Below, in pieces: positions 10,829 through 23,166 of a DNA stretch of 64,000 nt (its first letter is position 1; each line of letters begins with the position of its first letter). The DNA is from Aquilaria yunnanensis (taxonomy: Eukaryota; Streptophyta; Magnoliopsida; Malvales; Thymelaeaceae). The position numbers and the translations under genes are program-made. Location of the stretch: assembly GCA_039654915.1 (NCBI GenBank), contig CM077597.1, positions 86,182,001 to 86,246,000 on the forward strand. The letters run 5' to 3'. The notes under the pieces were generated by a model, which made no database searches, was not told where the DNA came from, and saw only the letters and a list, made by a program, of their open reading frames with translations.

Positions 10829-12625
10829 TGTAATAACCCTAGAAATTAAGGAAAATAAAATTACTAAATTACCCTAAATAAAAAAAAAATTAAAAATAAT
10901 AATAATAATAAGTAAATAAAATAAATAAATAAAAATAAATTAATTAACATTTTGTCCTTAAGGGTATTTTTGTAATTTTACCTATTAATTTAGAAAATCA
11001 ATATAAAATTAAGAATCTTGATCCTTAGATGATTCCTTTAGTGGTTATTAAGTCAAATTCCAAACTGGAAGCTCAAAGTCATTTTCTTTAGGCTAGGGGC
11101 ATTTTTGTCATTTACACCCAAGCATCGAATGGAAAATCTGGAAGCACCATAGGATCTTCCAAAAAAAATGAGTTAAGAGAAATTTACCTCACTCAATTTT
11201 GAATTCGTTTGCCTAGGTTTCTCAAAATTTAGCCAACGCGCATGTGGGGTTTAAACCGGGTTCGTGCTACTGCTACATAGGATTATTTTTCTTTTTCTTC
11301 CTAACCCTAATTTCATTCTTATAAAATGTTCTAGCCGCCAAGCACCTACAGGATTTTTTTTGAACCAAAAAAAAAAAAAAGGAATTGCCAATTTATTACC
11401 CGCTGGCCATCATTACATTTTTATTTACCTTGCCCTAGTTTCTATTTGGTGTCTAATTCTCTCAGCAAAATTTTCGAAGAGCATACTCCTCTGCCATTCA
11501 TGATTCCAGCCAACTAGCATCAATTTTCTTCACTTTAATCACAACAAAGGCCGTCAACCCCTTAATCCTTATTGTATGTGTTGTTGCCTTCGGTTTGCCT
11601 TCGGTTATCCCTTCATCAAAGCAGCATAAGTCTAACTCTTCACACTCTGATTACTGGTTATTGTAGAATATTAGAATGTTAATTTATGCCATAATCTTAC
11701 CTAGGTTCATTAGGTTGAAGAGAAATCTCGTCCAGATAGTAGAATCGATCCTACGCGTACCGACGATCCCAAATTCATTTGTGTAAGTCTAAATTATTCT
11801 ATATCCCTCTTTTAAATTTTTTTTTCCAGCACCTAAAGGCCTTATATCTTTGCTGTAAATATTTGGTAGATTATCATTAATCCAAGTTTTGGATTTTTCC
11901 ACTCGTTTCCGGTGCAATCTTGTCCATACTTGGTTCTAGGCCCTAGTAAGCCACCGTAGCCTCTTTTAAAAATTATCTTGGCTGCCAATTTCGAATATTA
12001 CAGCCCTAATAATTCTCTTTTCCTCCGAAAACACATCGGTAATTGAAATAAAATTTTTTCCTTCTAAGATCAGTTTTTACAGATATTAAATGAGCTTATA
12101 AGTTAGTGTATAACCAATGTAATTTTTAGGATCAATATCAAGAAGGCTCCCAGCACGATTCGGAATGGGCACAAGGCCACCAAAGACACCCCGAGACCCT
12201 TTTTGCCCACTAGGTAAAATTTCGGCCTAGTTGTTAAGAACATGAACTTTCCAAGTACCATTTACAAAAATTTCTAAATTTTAGCATATTTGCTAATTTC
12301 CTACCTTACTAACATTTTGTAGGACCGTCCTAGGAAAATAGCCCTCTTTCATCGTATTATTCCGAACTAGGTAAGGGGGAAAAACGGGTTAGTTCTCGTG
12401 GGCCCTCATAGGCCCAAAATAAGCATCAATCTGAATAATAAATTTTAAGTAAACAATTGGGCTAAACAAAATCTTTAAATCCGTGGGCAACATGGGTAGG
12501 GTAATTAATTAGTTTTTCTAGAATTTTATTTTATTTTAGTTCTCTTCCATTGAGATGTAATTTTTGGTTGGTTGGTTGGTTGCATGGTTGTAATGATATG
12601 ATGTATGATGTATGATATATGTTTG

Positions 12626-12820
12626 GCGCTAGTATCATACTAGGACCGCTTGTAACACGAATTAAAATAGAAATATGTTAGGACCGCCTAAATAAACACC
12701 GCTAGTACCATGTTTAGGGTCGGTGAGACAAACACCACTAGTACCATGTTTAGGGCCGACAAGCTCACTAGCAACATGATGAAATTGGAAGGAACCGTTA
12801 GTGGCATGTTAGGGCCGTAA
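12626..12820 (+). repeat. Short internal LTR repeats
   Basis: At least four copies of a unit resembling CTAGTACCATGTTTAGGGCC start near 12627, 12700, 12736 and 12796, about 36-60 bases apart. The same cluster is recognisable in the second LTR at about 17826-18020. They may be enhancer-like repeats of U3, but that is inference. Confidence 0.6.
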
Positions 12821-14109
12821 TAAATTATTATAAGCCGATAGATAAAGGATTAGGAGCATAAATACTAAATGACCAATTTAGAAAGAATTCACAAGAAATG
12901 AGATGAACATTTATCACAAATACACTTAAAAGATATCATTGATTGTCATGACATCATGTAACACTAAACTAAGATGACATGATAAAAGAAATAGGATGCA
13001 CTAGAATCATGGCATTCTACTAAAAAGAGCTAAAATAAAATGAGCTACGGTCATGCATCAATTGGTTGTTGCATATGATTGATGTTTGTCATACATAAGA
13101 TTGCATTAAGTAAATTTGAAGAGTAAGATAAAATACGAGGCATGCAAGGTTGGTGACGCACCATATCTACATGACCTAACAAGCCATAAATTTAGATGAG
13201 AGGTTCGGAACGGACGATTCGAAACTGAGAGGCATGTTAGGGTGGCGGCGGACCGTCCCTAATCATGACTCGATATTGACACGGAGTATGGAGATATGAT
13301 TTGTGTGCTGTCAGACCATAGCTGGAGAGGGACCATGCTTATGGCTGTTATCACGAGAGGCTCTACCTCGGCATAGGTATCCCGAGAGGGTCTGGCTTGG
13401 TGGCATCCCTAGTGGCACTGCCTAAGAGTTATCTTGAGAGTGGGTGATGTACACACTCACCACCCTAGATTCGTCTGATGGCATTTAAGTATTGGATTAA
13501 ATGATTGATCAATAAGATATGATTTAATCTAAAAAAGGAATAATGCATATGCATGGTAGTTCAAGCATGCTAGTAGGATTTGATATTGTTGTTTTGATGA
13601 TGTTCAAAATTGTTCTTTAATTAATTTGCTATAAATTAATGTTTAGTATTCGTTGTTGTTTGTTGCAGGAATATTAGGACCCATGTGATGGGCCTGATAC
13701 TTCCCCCTTACTGACCAAGTTGAGCTCACCCCTCTTTCTAATATGTTGTTTTTAGGTGAGTACTATGAGGAGACAGAGTACAGTGAACCATATAATGAGG
13801 TTCAAGATGTGGAGTAGATTGAGTGGGAGTGCGCTGTAGCCCCTCGAAAGTAAAACTGGCTGGGACTGGGTTTTAACTTTGTGTTGTTTGATTTCTAAAG
13901 CGGCGTATGGTTTGTTTAAATTAGCACCTTATCCGCATATTAGTTTTCCTTGGATTATCACTTAACTACTCTGATTTCATTTAATACTTTCATTGTTTGG
14001 AAGATAATCTAAATAAAATGTTTTACCTCATATTTCTCAAATTATTTTTAGTTAAATGCTTTATAATTCTGGAAATTTAAGATATCTTTTAAAATTATTG
14101 TTCATAAGA

Positions 14110-14475
14110 TGGTATTAAAGCCGACCCAGGACCATGATGGTGTGACATAGTGGGTATGCACATGCATCGTCTACTGGGACTGATCCTGGATTCGAGAGGC
14201 TACTTGGCCATGGGCTAAGTAGTCCGATTAGAGAGGTTACTTGGTCCGGGGAACCAAGTAATCCGATTGACCCCAACGGGGACGTTGGGTACATAAGGGG
14301 GGGGGGAGTTTATAACACCCCTATATCCCACATGAGTGAATTGTGGGAAGGCTTATGTTGTTATATAGGCTCAAATTCTAGAACATAAGCACCTAGCGCT
14401 TATCCTTTTCCAAAGGATAGCCCATATGGTGTGGGCAGGTGTTCTGTTGACCGGTTCTGGACTTGGGTCGTTACA
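14110..14475 (+). mobile_element. TRIM-like module (internal part plus one 165-bp LTR)
   Basis: In order: a primer-site-like TGGTATTAAAGCC at 14110-14122, about 170 bases without coding sequence, a G-rich polypurine run (14295-14308), then a 165-bp unit from TATAACACCCC (14311) to GTTACA (14475). The same 165-bp unit, with the same length, is at 25066-25230. Terminal TGTAAC/GTTACA symmetry, primer site and polypurine tract within about 500 bases fit a terminal-repeat retrotransposon in miniature. The left LTR is missing here. Confidence 0.55.
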
Positions 14476-15894
14476 TTTTTTATAATAGAATAAACTTTGG
14501 CCATATTTGTTAAAATTAACTAATTTTAGTGGTCAAAGTAAGTTTGGTAGTAAAAATAATAAATTTCCCAACAACCAAGGGCTAAACACATCCCACTTTG
14601 CAATTTGTTCCACTCTTATTATGTTTTTAGTATTTTAATACTACTAAATATCTAATTAAATAGGCAACTATGTATTTAGATATCTGTAAGTGGATTCTTT
14701 CCTTTCCCTTTTTTTAGAGCCCTAATACTAACACAACACTAATTAAATAGACAATATAATTTTTTTTATCATTAAAAGAGTAAAAGAACTTATAATTTTA
14801 GGATAAAGGAAAAACTATACATGAACTATTATAAAGTGTTTACTTATATAATTTTTTAATATATACTTTTTATACTTAAAATTATTTTTTAAAATGCAAC
14901 ATTTATAGATTTTCAAGTGAAACTTAAGCATGAGTTTTACCACATAATAAGCTTTCACAATATATACTCATTCAAGTTGCAAATAAAAAAAACCTAATTG
15001 ACAAAAAAAATTATGTACAAAGGTATCTTTTATAGTAATATAAATTTTAGCTTGAGTTTTACCATATATTTTTTATTCAAATAAAAAATTTAGTTATGAA
15101 GGTTTTTAAAGTACTAAGTTGAAATTTTAAGTTTTACAAAATATTTAGCTATACAAACTTTAGTATGAGTTTTACATTTAAGACTTTTATTTAAATAAAA
15201 GATTTGACTCTGAAAGTTTTTGGAATGATAAGTTGAAATTTTAAGTTTTATAAAATACTTACTTGATTTATTATTTGATAGTAATATAGAACCAAGGGTG
15301 ACATGTTTGAAGCAAAAAAATTTTAATGGCAACTTAAGAGTTTTAGGTAAGATTAACACAAAAAATAATTATATATAATACGTAATTTTGTAATATAGAA
15401 TATAGGGCGGGCAAGTTTGTAGAAAAAAAGAAAATTTAGTGGCAGCTTAAGGGTTTCTTTTAGTGATCTAGTGCTAATACAATTCCACTTAAATAGATAA
15501 TGACAAAATTAGGTTTCATTAAGAGGACAAAATATCTTATAACAGAATGGCGAAAAAGTCGTCAATATTTATACACCTTTGTACTTTTTATAATATAAGA
15601 TAAGAAAGGAAACACCATGTGAATTTATTAAAGTCCCAACACAAGTGTTAGAAACTTATCACAACATGTGCCTTAAAAACTTATATTTTTATGAATTTAT
15701 AAATAAAAAATGTCTTAAGTCTTGGAAGAAATGCATATGAGGTAGAAATAGGTAGAGCTATGATTTTAATTTTAGAAACTTATAAATTTTATGACTTTCA
15801 TTTCTACATTATTATGTCAAACCTGCTAAAGTTGGGTTAAAAATGATCATATGTAAAAAAAACATAAATCTATTTCCCAACTTAATCTTTATAC
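14476..15894. other. AT-rich spacer without recognised gene
   Basis: About 1.4 kb of strongly AT-rich DNA. A block beginning AAGTTGAAATTTTAAG recurs at about 15117 and 15232, and a second loose repeat pair is seen around 14720 and 15470. No polymerase, gag or terminal motifs were found. Confidence 0.6.
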
Positions 15895-18482
15895 TATAAT
15901 AACCCTAGAAATTAAGGAGAAGAAAATTAACAAATTACCCTAGAAATCAAGGAAAAGAAATCAAGGGTATTTTCATAATTTTACCCATTAATTTAGAAAA
16001 TCAATGTTAAACTGAGAATCTTAATCCATAGATAATTCCTTTAATGATCCCTAAGTCAAATTTCAAGACAGAAGTTCAAAGTCATCTTTTTTAGGCTAAG
16101 GGTATTTTTGTCCTTTTCCAACCAAGCATGTAATGGAAAATTTAAGAGCACCGTTGGATTCTTCTTGCGAAAATGAGTCAAAAGAAATTTGTCTCACCCA
16201 ATTTTGAATTCGTTTGCTTAGGTTTCCAAAATTTAGCCTACTCGAGTGCATGGTTTACATCGGGTTCATGCTCTTATTACATAGAATGATTTCTCACATA
16301 ACCCTAATATTAAAAAATAAATAAAAAATAAAATAACTCCTAGACCCTCACCCATCCTAGATTTTTTTTTCTCTTCAAAATCAAATTCAATTAAATTTAT
16401 CTACTTATCTATATTTTTGTTAACAAATTCATAATTAAAGTCTTCAAAATCCAAATAAAATTCTTTCTCATTCTTTTCTTATTTTCCCCATAGCTTTCTC
16501 TAGGTCAAAATTTTGGTATGCCTCTAGGTGCGAAAACCTAGGCAAACTAGTCTCCTTCATTCTTTTCATCCAACAAGCTGTCAAGCAACATTGTCAAAAC
16601 AAACAAAAAAATTATGGCTGCCATGTTCAATTCACCTTAACTTTCTTCTGACAATATTTTGCTCTTCCTTTCTTTTACTTCAATTAGATAGCCTTATCAT
16701 TCCTCCATTTTTCCGAGTCATGATCATTAAAGTGGAGATGAAGACATCACACCAAAGAATCATCATCGCACTCTCCACTCCGTTATTGACTTGATCACGT
16801 TCTTTGTTGAACCGGTAAAAGTCCAGCCCTTTGGGCTTTGTTTCTTCATCATTCAAGCAAATTTGAATGTTATTTAATTCCCTATTATTGCCTAGGTTTA
16901 TTAAGTTGAAGGGCATCCGGACACTAAAAGCGATCCTACACGTACCGATGATCCAAAATTTGTTCGTGTGAGTCTAAATTCTTCGGTATTACTCTCTTAA
17001 TTTTTTTTCCAGAACTTAAATGCCTTATATTTTTGCTATAAATCATTGGTAGATCATCGTTAATCAAAGATTTGAGTTTTTGCACTCGTTTCCAATGCGT
17101 TTGGGTCCATACTTTTTCCTAAGCCCCAGTAAGCCACTGTAGCCTTTTTAAACTTCTTTTGGCTGCCAATTTCAAATCTTACAGCCCTAATAAGTCTCTT
17201 TTCTTTGCTGTCCATGTTGTTACAAAGGGCTAGAAAATCCTTACTTGGAGGTTTAGCGCTTCTTTAGACTCTTGGACTGCCAAAGATCCCAAAAATACAT
17301 TGATATCTAATTAGCGTATTCGCCACTGTAATTTTAGGATAAATATCAAGGTGGCTCCCGACATGTTCCCGAATAGGTATGAGGCCAACGGAGACACCTC
17401 GAGACCCTTTTTGCCCATTAGGTAAAATTTTGGCCTAGATATCAAGCATATGAACCTTCCAAGTACCATTTAAGAAAATTTCAAATTTTAGCATATTTTC
17501 TAATTTTCTACCTTACTAATATTTTTTAAGACCGTCCTAGGAAATCACCTCATTTCGCCGTATTATTCCATATTAGGTAAGGGGGAATAGTAAGTTAGTT
17601 CTCACGGGCCCTTTTATGTACAAAATAAGCATAAACCTGAATAATAAATTCTAAGTAAACAATTGGGTAAACAAAATCTTTAAATGCACGTGCAACATGG
17701 GTTGGGTAATTAATTAGTTTTCTTAGAATTTTATTTTCTTTTATTTTATTTTAGTTCTCTTCCATTGAGATGCAATTTTGGTTGGTTGGTTGCATGGTTG
17801 TAATGATGTGATATATGATGTATGTTTGGCGCTAGTATCATACTATAACCGTTTGTCACAAGAATTAAATTTAATTTGTGCTAGGACTGCTTGAATAAAC
17901 CCGTTAGTACTATGTTTACGGCTAGTAAGACAAACACTGCTAGTACTATGTTTAGGGCCAACAATTTCACTAGCAACATGATGAAATTGAAGGCAACAAT
18001 TAGTGGCATGTTAGGGCCATAATAAACTACTATAAGCTGATAGATAACAGATTAGGAGCGTAAATGCTAAATGACAAGCTTAGAATGAATTCATAAGATA
18101 TGAGATGAACACTATCATAAATACACTTAAAAAGATATCATTGATTGTCATATCATCATGTAACACTAAGCTAAGATAACAAGATAGAAGAAATAAGATG
18201 CACTAGAATCATGGCACTTTACTAAAAAGGGCTAAAATAAAATGAGCTACGGTCATGCATTAATTGGTTGTTGCATATGATTGATATTTATCATAGATAA
18301 GACTGCATTAAGTAAAAGATTTGAGGAGTAAGATAAAACACGAGGCATGCAAGGTTAGTGATGAATCATATCTACATGACCTGACGAGCCGTAAATTTAG
18401 AAGAGAGGTTCAGAACAAATGATTCGAGCTTGAGAGGCATGTTAGGGTGGCGGCGGACCATCCTTAGTCATGAACCTATATT

Positions 18483-18487
18483 GATAT
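18483..18487. other. Left target-site duplication GATAT
   Basis: GATAT precedes the element at 18488 and recurs at 24211-24215. The uninterrupted relative near 13273 has a closely similar empty site. Confidence 0.9.
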
Positions 18488-19530
18488 TGATGCGAACCCC
18501 TATGGTATAAAGACCATGAAACGCGCCCAAGATGAGATTCAAGCTCCACAAGACATCAAAAAGACTGGGTTTAAACCCCCACCCCTAATCAACCTGTGAT
18601 TAGAAACGAGAAGTATAGAACTCCAAGAACACAAGCACACTTGTGCACCAAGGCAGTCCACAAAGAACCAAAGAGAAAACCTCTCCAAAGAGCAATATTA
18701 TTTCAAAAATTTTCTGTGTGTTTACATTCAAAATATGTGCCTTTATATAGGCCTAAACTAGGGCTAAAACCTGGGCAAAATTCGCAGCCCAAGTCACCTA
18801 GGAAACCTAGTTACAAAGAACTCAAGAAAACCTAGTCAAACTAGGACTCTAACACACTTTTAACACATGTTCAAAGTGTGCAGCGAATTCCTTTTATCCT
18901 AAGTGACCTGAATAACTTCCATGGCCTAAATAACATCTTAAATAATGTAACTAAATAGGAAAATAAAATAAAATACGTTACAAAACAAGATTGGCCATAA
19001 AAACCCCAAAATAGTCTTCTTAGGTGGTTCCTGGTTGTGTCATCAACTTCAAGCCGAAATTAGAACTTGATGCAGCGATGATTCTTCAAAATTGAAAGCA
19101 TGAAAGTTGTAGATCCATTTCTTAGCTTTGAAATGACACCTGAACCACACAAAACGGACATCTATGGCCAAAGATATACCCAAAACACTGTCACTGCTTC
19201 TGAACCAGCGATAACTCGGAAACCGCGACGTTGAAGCTAAATTGGACCTCCTTAACGTGCAAACTGGATTTCATGGTCTTGCTATGATTTGTAGCTCCAG
19301 ATGTTAGCTTTCCAATGAATCAAGAATCACACAATTATGACCTGTTTATCTCAAGATATGATTTTTATACCAATACATCGCCAATCTGTCAACATCCAAG
19401 CTTGGTCATCATCTCCATATGATTCCTTGCATGTTCCAACAGCTCCTTAGCCTTCTTCCTTGTCAATTTTCCACTAGTTATCTTCAATGGATCCTTGCTA
19501 TCATTCATTGTGCCATCTTTGATCGTATCA
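18488..19530 (-). mobile_element. 3' LTR of the gag-only element
   Basis: It is nearly identical to 23167-24210, with 14 substitutions and one 1-base indel by eye. Its outer end carries a change (TGATGCGA in place of TGATACGA). Confidence 0.9.
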
Positions 19531-20465
19531 GCTCCCCCCTCCTTAGAAGGATTCGTCCTCGAATCAAAACCTGCATTAGAAAAGGGAATTGAATCAATAA
19601 CAATGAAATAATCAACACATAAGTACTTACCTTTCACATAAGCACCAATAGCATGGAATGCTTGTGTATGGAGCTTTACTCTTGTGCAAAACCTGAACCC
19701 ATATCTAAACACAATGATAATTTTGATACCTCCAGGGTCAAAAACAAAGTAAGAAGAAATTAGCACAACAAATCTGAAATTTTGCACAATTTTCATCTTA
19801 ACTCTAGGCATCACTTCTATTGCCTTTGCCATCTCCAAAAAATTACTCTCATAACTAGAAAAAGTGTTGGAATAATTTACCTTAGGGATGCTGTGTTCAC
19901 TCAAAACAAATGGACCTAAACTCACATAAGTGTCAAGGTCATGAAAAGCACAAGTTATGCATGTCAAGACAATACTTTGCATAGGCCATTCAAACAAACA
20001 AGAATTGAACACAATGTGACCTATAAAAATAACAAAACTAGGATGCACCAATTCCACAAAAATCCTAAGCATTTTAAATGAAACAAGATTGGAGTAGATA
20101 GGATTAAGTGAAACCAATTCAGTAGCAAAGTTATTTTTGCATGTATATGCACAACAATGTATGAAATTTGTGAATGAAATGTGACACAAAACAAAGGACT
20201 CAACATACCTCCTTAAAAGGCTGAATTTGAAACCAGAATTTTCACTCAAAATAAAAACTTTCAGGTTTGGACACAAAGCAAAAATATCAAGGCTCAAAAG
20301 CTTGTATAATGCATGTGCCATGACAGAAAAATGCTTGCTGGAAATTAAAGATTGATGCACAAAAATGGGCTGAACATGAATGTGAATCAAAGAAGTATGT
20401 GATGCATGTGTAAGAACAAATTTATGCATGACAAATTCCAAAGAAGTAGATTTAAGTTGAGGCAA
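19389..20465 (-). CDS. C-terminal frame of the gag-only element, crossing into the 3' LTR
   Basis: An open frame of 358 codons. Most of it is hydrophobic with no recognised domain. The last 60 residues look conserved: SRTNPSKEGGAD is encoded across the polypurine tract, followed in the LTR by KLTRKKAKELLEHAR. This resembles the (T/S)RxxAK tail found at the C-terminus of some plant Ty3/Gypsy polyproteins. It overlaps the end of the Gag frame by 14 bases in a different frame. Either a frameshift mutation or frameshifting at 20452-20465 would join them. The start codon is therefore arbitrary. I infer that this is the remnant of a longer gag-pol after loss of pol. Confidence 0.5.
   Translation of the reverse strand: MPQLKSTSLEFVMHKFVLTHASHTSLIHIHVQPIFVHQSLISSKHFSVMAHALYKLLSLDIFALCPNLKVFILSENSGFKFSLLRRYVESFVLCHISFTNFIHCCAYTCKNNFATELVSLNPIYSNLVSFKMLRIFVELVHPSFVIFIGHIVFNSCLFEWPMQSIVLTCITCAFHDLDTYVSLGPFVLSEHSIPKVNYSNTFSSYESNFLEMAKAIEVMPRVKMKIVQNFRFVVLISSYFVFDPGGIKIIIVFRYGFRFCTRVKLHTQAFHAIGAYVKGKYLCVDYFIVIDSIPFSNAGFDSRTNPSKEGGADTIKDGTMNDSKDPLKITSGKLTRKKAKELLEHARNHMEMMTKLGC
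19531..19546 (-). promoter_or_regulatory. Polypurine tract of the gag-only element
   Basis: Minus strand CTAAGGAGGGGGGAGC ends directly before TGATACGATC of the 3' LTR. The same bases also encode the KEGGAD part of the C-terminal frame. Confidence 0.85.
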
Positions 20466-22265
20466 AACAAAATAATGTGAGATGGATGCAAAACAAACAA
20501 AATAAAAAACAAGACTCCAAAACAGATTTTTCTTTAGAGAAACTCAAGCAATTCCAAAGATGATTTGACAAAACCAAAGAATTAGAAGTTTTAAAACCAT
20601 ATTTTGTCAAAGTTTCATGCTTACTTCCTTCCCTTAATCTAGTTTCATGAAAACCATTCTTCAATATAACATTGCACGCAAATACACATTCTTTGAGATT
20701 TTCATGCAAAACCATATCATATCTAAGTGTAAGGAAGAAATACATTACAGTGGTTGGACTTAGTCTCCAAGTATCTTCATTTGGAACCACAAAATTTTCA
20801 CCTTTGCACTCAATGGCTTCAGTTGGAGTTGCATTAATTTCATACCCTTGAAACATAGGATAAGAAATAATGTTAGGCAAACTTTTAGATGTGAAATCAC
20901 TTGGACTCACCTCAAATTGTTCCTTTTCAACCTCCTTTGTTGTTTTAATGCATGGGACATGAATTGGAATATTGGGAACACCAACTTCTTTAATGGGCAG
21001 CAACTCACTTGATTCTTGAAGTTCATATCCACTTAATTCCTGAAAAGAAGACAACACAACACTAGAAAAAGACTTTGTTATGTTAGATGAAAGTATGGCT
21101 TCTCTGTAGGTCTTTCTCTCTTCACTCGGCTTGGGTTCATTGCACTCTTGTCTTCTCTCAACTTCGCACTCAATTTCTTCTCTCGGGAACTCTCCACTCT
21201 TCTTCCCCTCATATTCACTCTTCTCACTTAAACTCTCGGTTGTTCTCTCGGCTTTCCCCTCATCACTCTTGCCCTCAACTTTCCCCTCTTTTTCTTTTCT
21301 CTCAACCTCACTTTGAATTTTTCTTTGATCCTCCAAGACTTGTTGTGGTGAAAGTGGTACAAGCATGATTGACTTTTCTTCTTGAGATTGAGACAAGTCT
21401 CCTTTTGTGGTCTCCATGTTTGGCTTGGGTACATCTCTTAAATCTTTGCTCCATGCTCCTTTCCATGTGGAAATTCCTCCTTGACACATCATGGATGCCT
21501 TGGACCTTTTGATGATCCTCTCGGCCTTGGTGGCATAATAAAGCAAATCCTCCATGTTCAAATAAGGTGCCATTTCCACTTTGTTGGCAATCTCAGGATT
21601 GAGACCATTAATGAATCTAGCAATGGTGGTCTCTTCATCCTCAATAATGTTGGCTCGGGTCAAGGTTATCTCCAAGTCTTTGTGGTAGTCCTCCACACTC
21701 CTTTGGCCTTGCACTAGCTTTTGAAGCTTCAGGCGTTGACCTTTAGTGTAGTAGCTAGGAACAAATCTCCTCCTCATCAAGGCTTTAAGGGATCTCCATG
21801 TGTGTATGGGCTCCTCCTCATTCCTTCTCCTAGAAATAACATCCTGATTCCACCATACAAGAGCATAGTTAGTAAACTTCATGGTAGCCAATTTAACCTT
21901 CCTTTCCTCGGAGTAATGATGGCAATCAAACACCATCTCAATCTTTTTCTCCCACTCCCAATATACATCGGGATCACTCCTCCCTTGGAAAGGTGGAATG
22001 GTGAGTTTGACGGAACTTAGATTGTTGTCCTCCCTTGGCTCACATCTCCTGGAAACCCGTGGTCATGCCAAACTCTTTCTTCCTCCTCGGGTTCTTCTCT
22101 CCTTGGACCTCTCCTTGGTTGCAAGATGGGATTTGGTCTCCTTGGCAACCTCAAATCAATGTCCTCAATCCTCCCCACAAGTCTATTAAGAGTTTCTTGA
22201 AATTCTCTCATGGTAGGCTCCTCATTGTGTCTCACTTCCATTCTCCTATCCTCCTGGCCCTCCAT
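20452..22265 (-). pseudogene. Gag of the gag-only element
   Basis: It starts MEGQEDRR at 22265. The first 80 residues include RLVGRIEDIDLRLPRR and an acidic/Arg linker. A one-base frameshift near 22025-22060 then moves to the frame that carries the retrotransposon Gag domain (LTIPPFQGRSDPDVYWEWEKK, YALVWWNQ, MRRRFVPSYY, ARFINGLNPEIANKVE). After residue 230 comes a long Lys/Glu/Ser-rich segment of low complexity, then unrecognised sequence to the stop at 20452. No CCHC zinc knuckle is present. The capsid-like domain is of the kind seen in plant chromoviruses. Particles could form only if the frameshift were suppressed or Gag were supplied by another element. Confidence 0.75.
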
Positions 22266-22586
22266 ACTCCTGAAAACAAAGATCCTCACACACACTCACC
22301 TCACGTGTTTCACTCAAAAGATGAACACTCAAACACTCAATTTGTTAGTGAGATATTGCTATTCAAAGAGTTCACAAAAGTTCTAAGAAAACTGTCCTCA
22401 AAGCACACAAGAAAACTTGAATTTTTGAAGAACTATTTTGACTCCAAAAGAGGTGGGCTAAACAAGCTTTAAAAGACTCTAAGAAGCCCTTGCAATGGAT
22501 GATCACAAGAACCACAAAGAAAGCTTTTTGGCTCAAAAACAATGGGATAGGTTTTGGGGCGCAAAACTTTGAACACTTTGAGAAAA

Positions 22587-22680
22587 CTTCTTTTTTTTTT
22601 TTTGCAAGCTTTCTTTTTTCTTTTCTTTTTCTTTCTCTTCTTTTTTTTTTCTCCTTCCTTTTTTTTTTTCCTTGCTGTTT
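22587..22680. repeat. Long polypyrimidine tract in the gag-only element leader
   Basis: Nearly pure T/C on the plus strand for about 90 bases, so purine-rich in the element's RNA, between the primer site and gag. A shorter T run is at 22827-22838. Confidence 0.7.
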
Positions 22681-23151
22681 TGGTGCTAAAACAACTTTCT
22701 CCTTCAAGTTCCTTGCTGCCAAAGACAAAAAGTTAGAATTCTTTTCGGACAAAACAAGAAACTAGTGAAATTGGCACAATTTGAAACAACTTTGGTTGTA
22801 CCGAAACTTCCTGAATTTGGATCCTTCTTTTTTTTTTTGTGTTTTCTTGACTCTAGGATGCTGGAAACAATGAAAACAATAAAGATTAATAGGTCTGGAC
22901 ACGAAACAGAAAGATAAGGAATAAACAAGAACAATTGAATTGAAATCGAGAACACAAGGTAACACGAATTGACTTCTTTTTGTTGTTTTTGTGATTTTCG
23001 GACTTGAACAAGGATGGAATAAAAAGGACAGACCTGAAACAAGAAGAAAACAGATTAAAACTGAGAATTAAAGCACGAAAATTACTGGACAGAATTGAAA
23101 GAAAAACGAAGGGAAACAAGAACACAAGATATGTCCTTCAATGGAACTTGT

Positions 23152-23164
23152 GGCTCTGATACCA
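23152..23164 (-). promoter_or_regulatory. Primer binding site (tRNA-Met type), gag-only element
   Basis: Minus strand TGGTATCAGAGCC lies two bases inside the 5' LTR end at 23167. It matches the usual initiator tRNA-Met complement in plant Ty3 elements. Confidence 0.9.
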
Positions 23165-23166
23165 AC

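Larger units (their letters stand above)
10829..14475 (+). mobile_element. 3' LTR of chromovirus A (about 3.65 kb)
   Basis: It starts TGTAATAACC after the polypurine tract and ends TCGTTACA. A homologous LTR at 15895-25230 supports the extent. Length fits long Tekay LTRs. The last 370 bases contain a TRIM-like module, so the true original LTR end may be near 14108. The interior has an AT-rich U3-like start, a GGTT microsatellite near 12573 and short internal repeats. Confidence 0.75.

Noticed and set aside
23152..23164. TGGTATCAGAGC-like strings here, near 14110, 25233 and 43257 as possible tRNA genes
   Set aside because: They are 12-14 base primer sites at LTR borders, with no cloverleaf around them.
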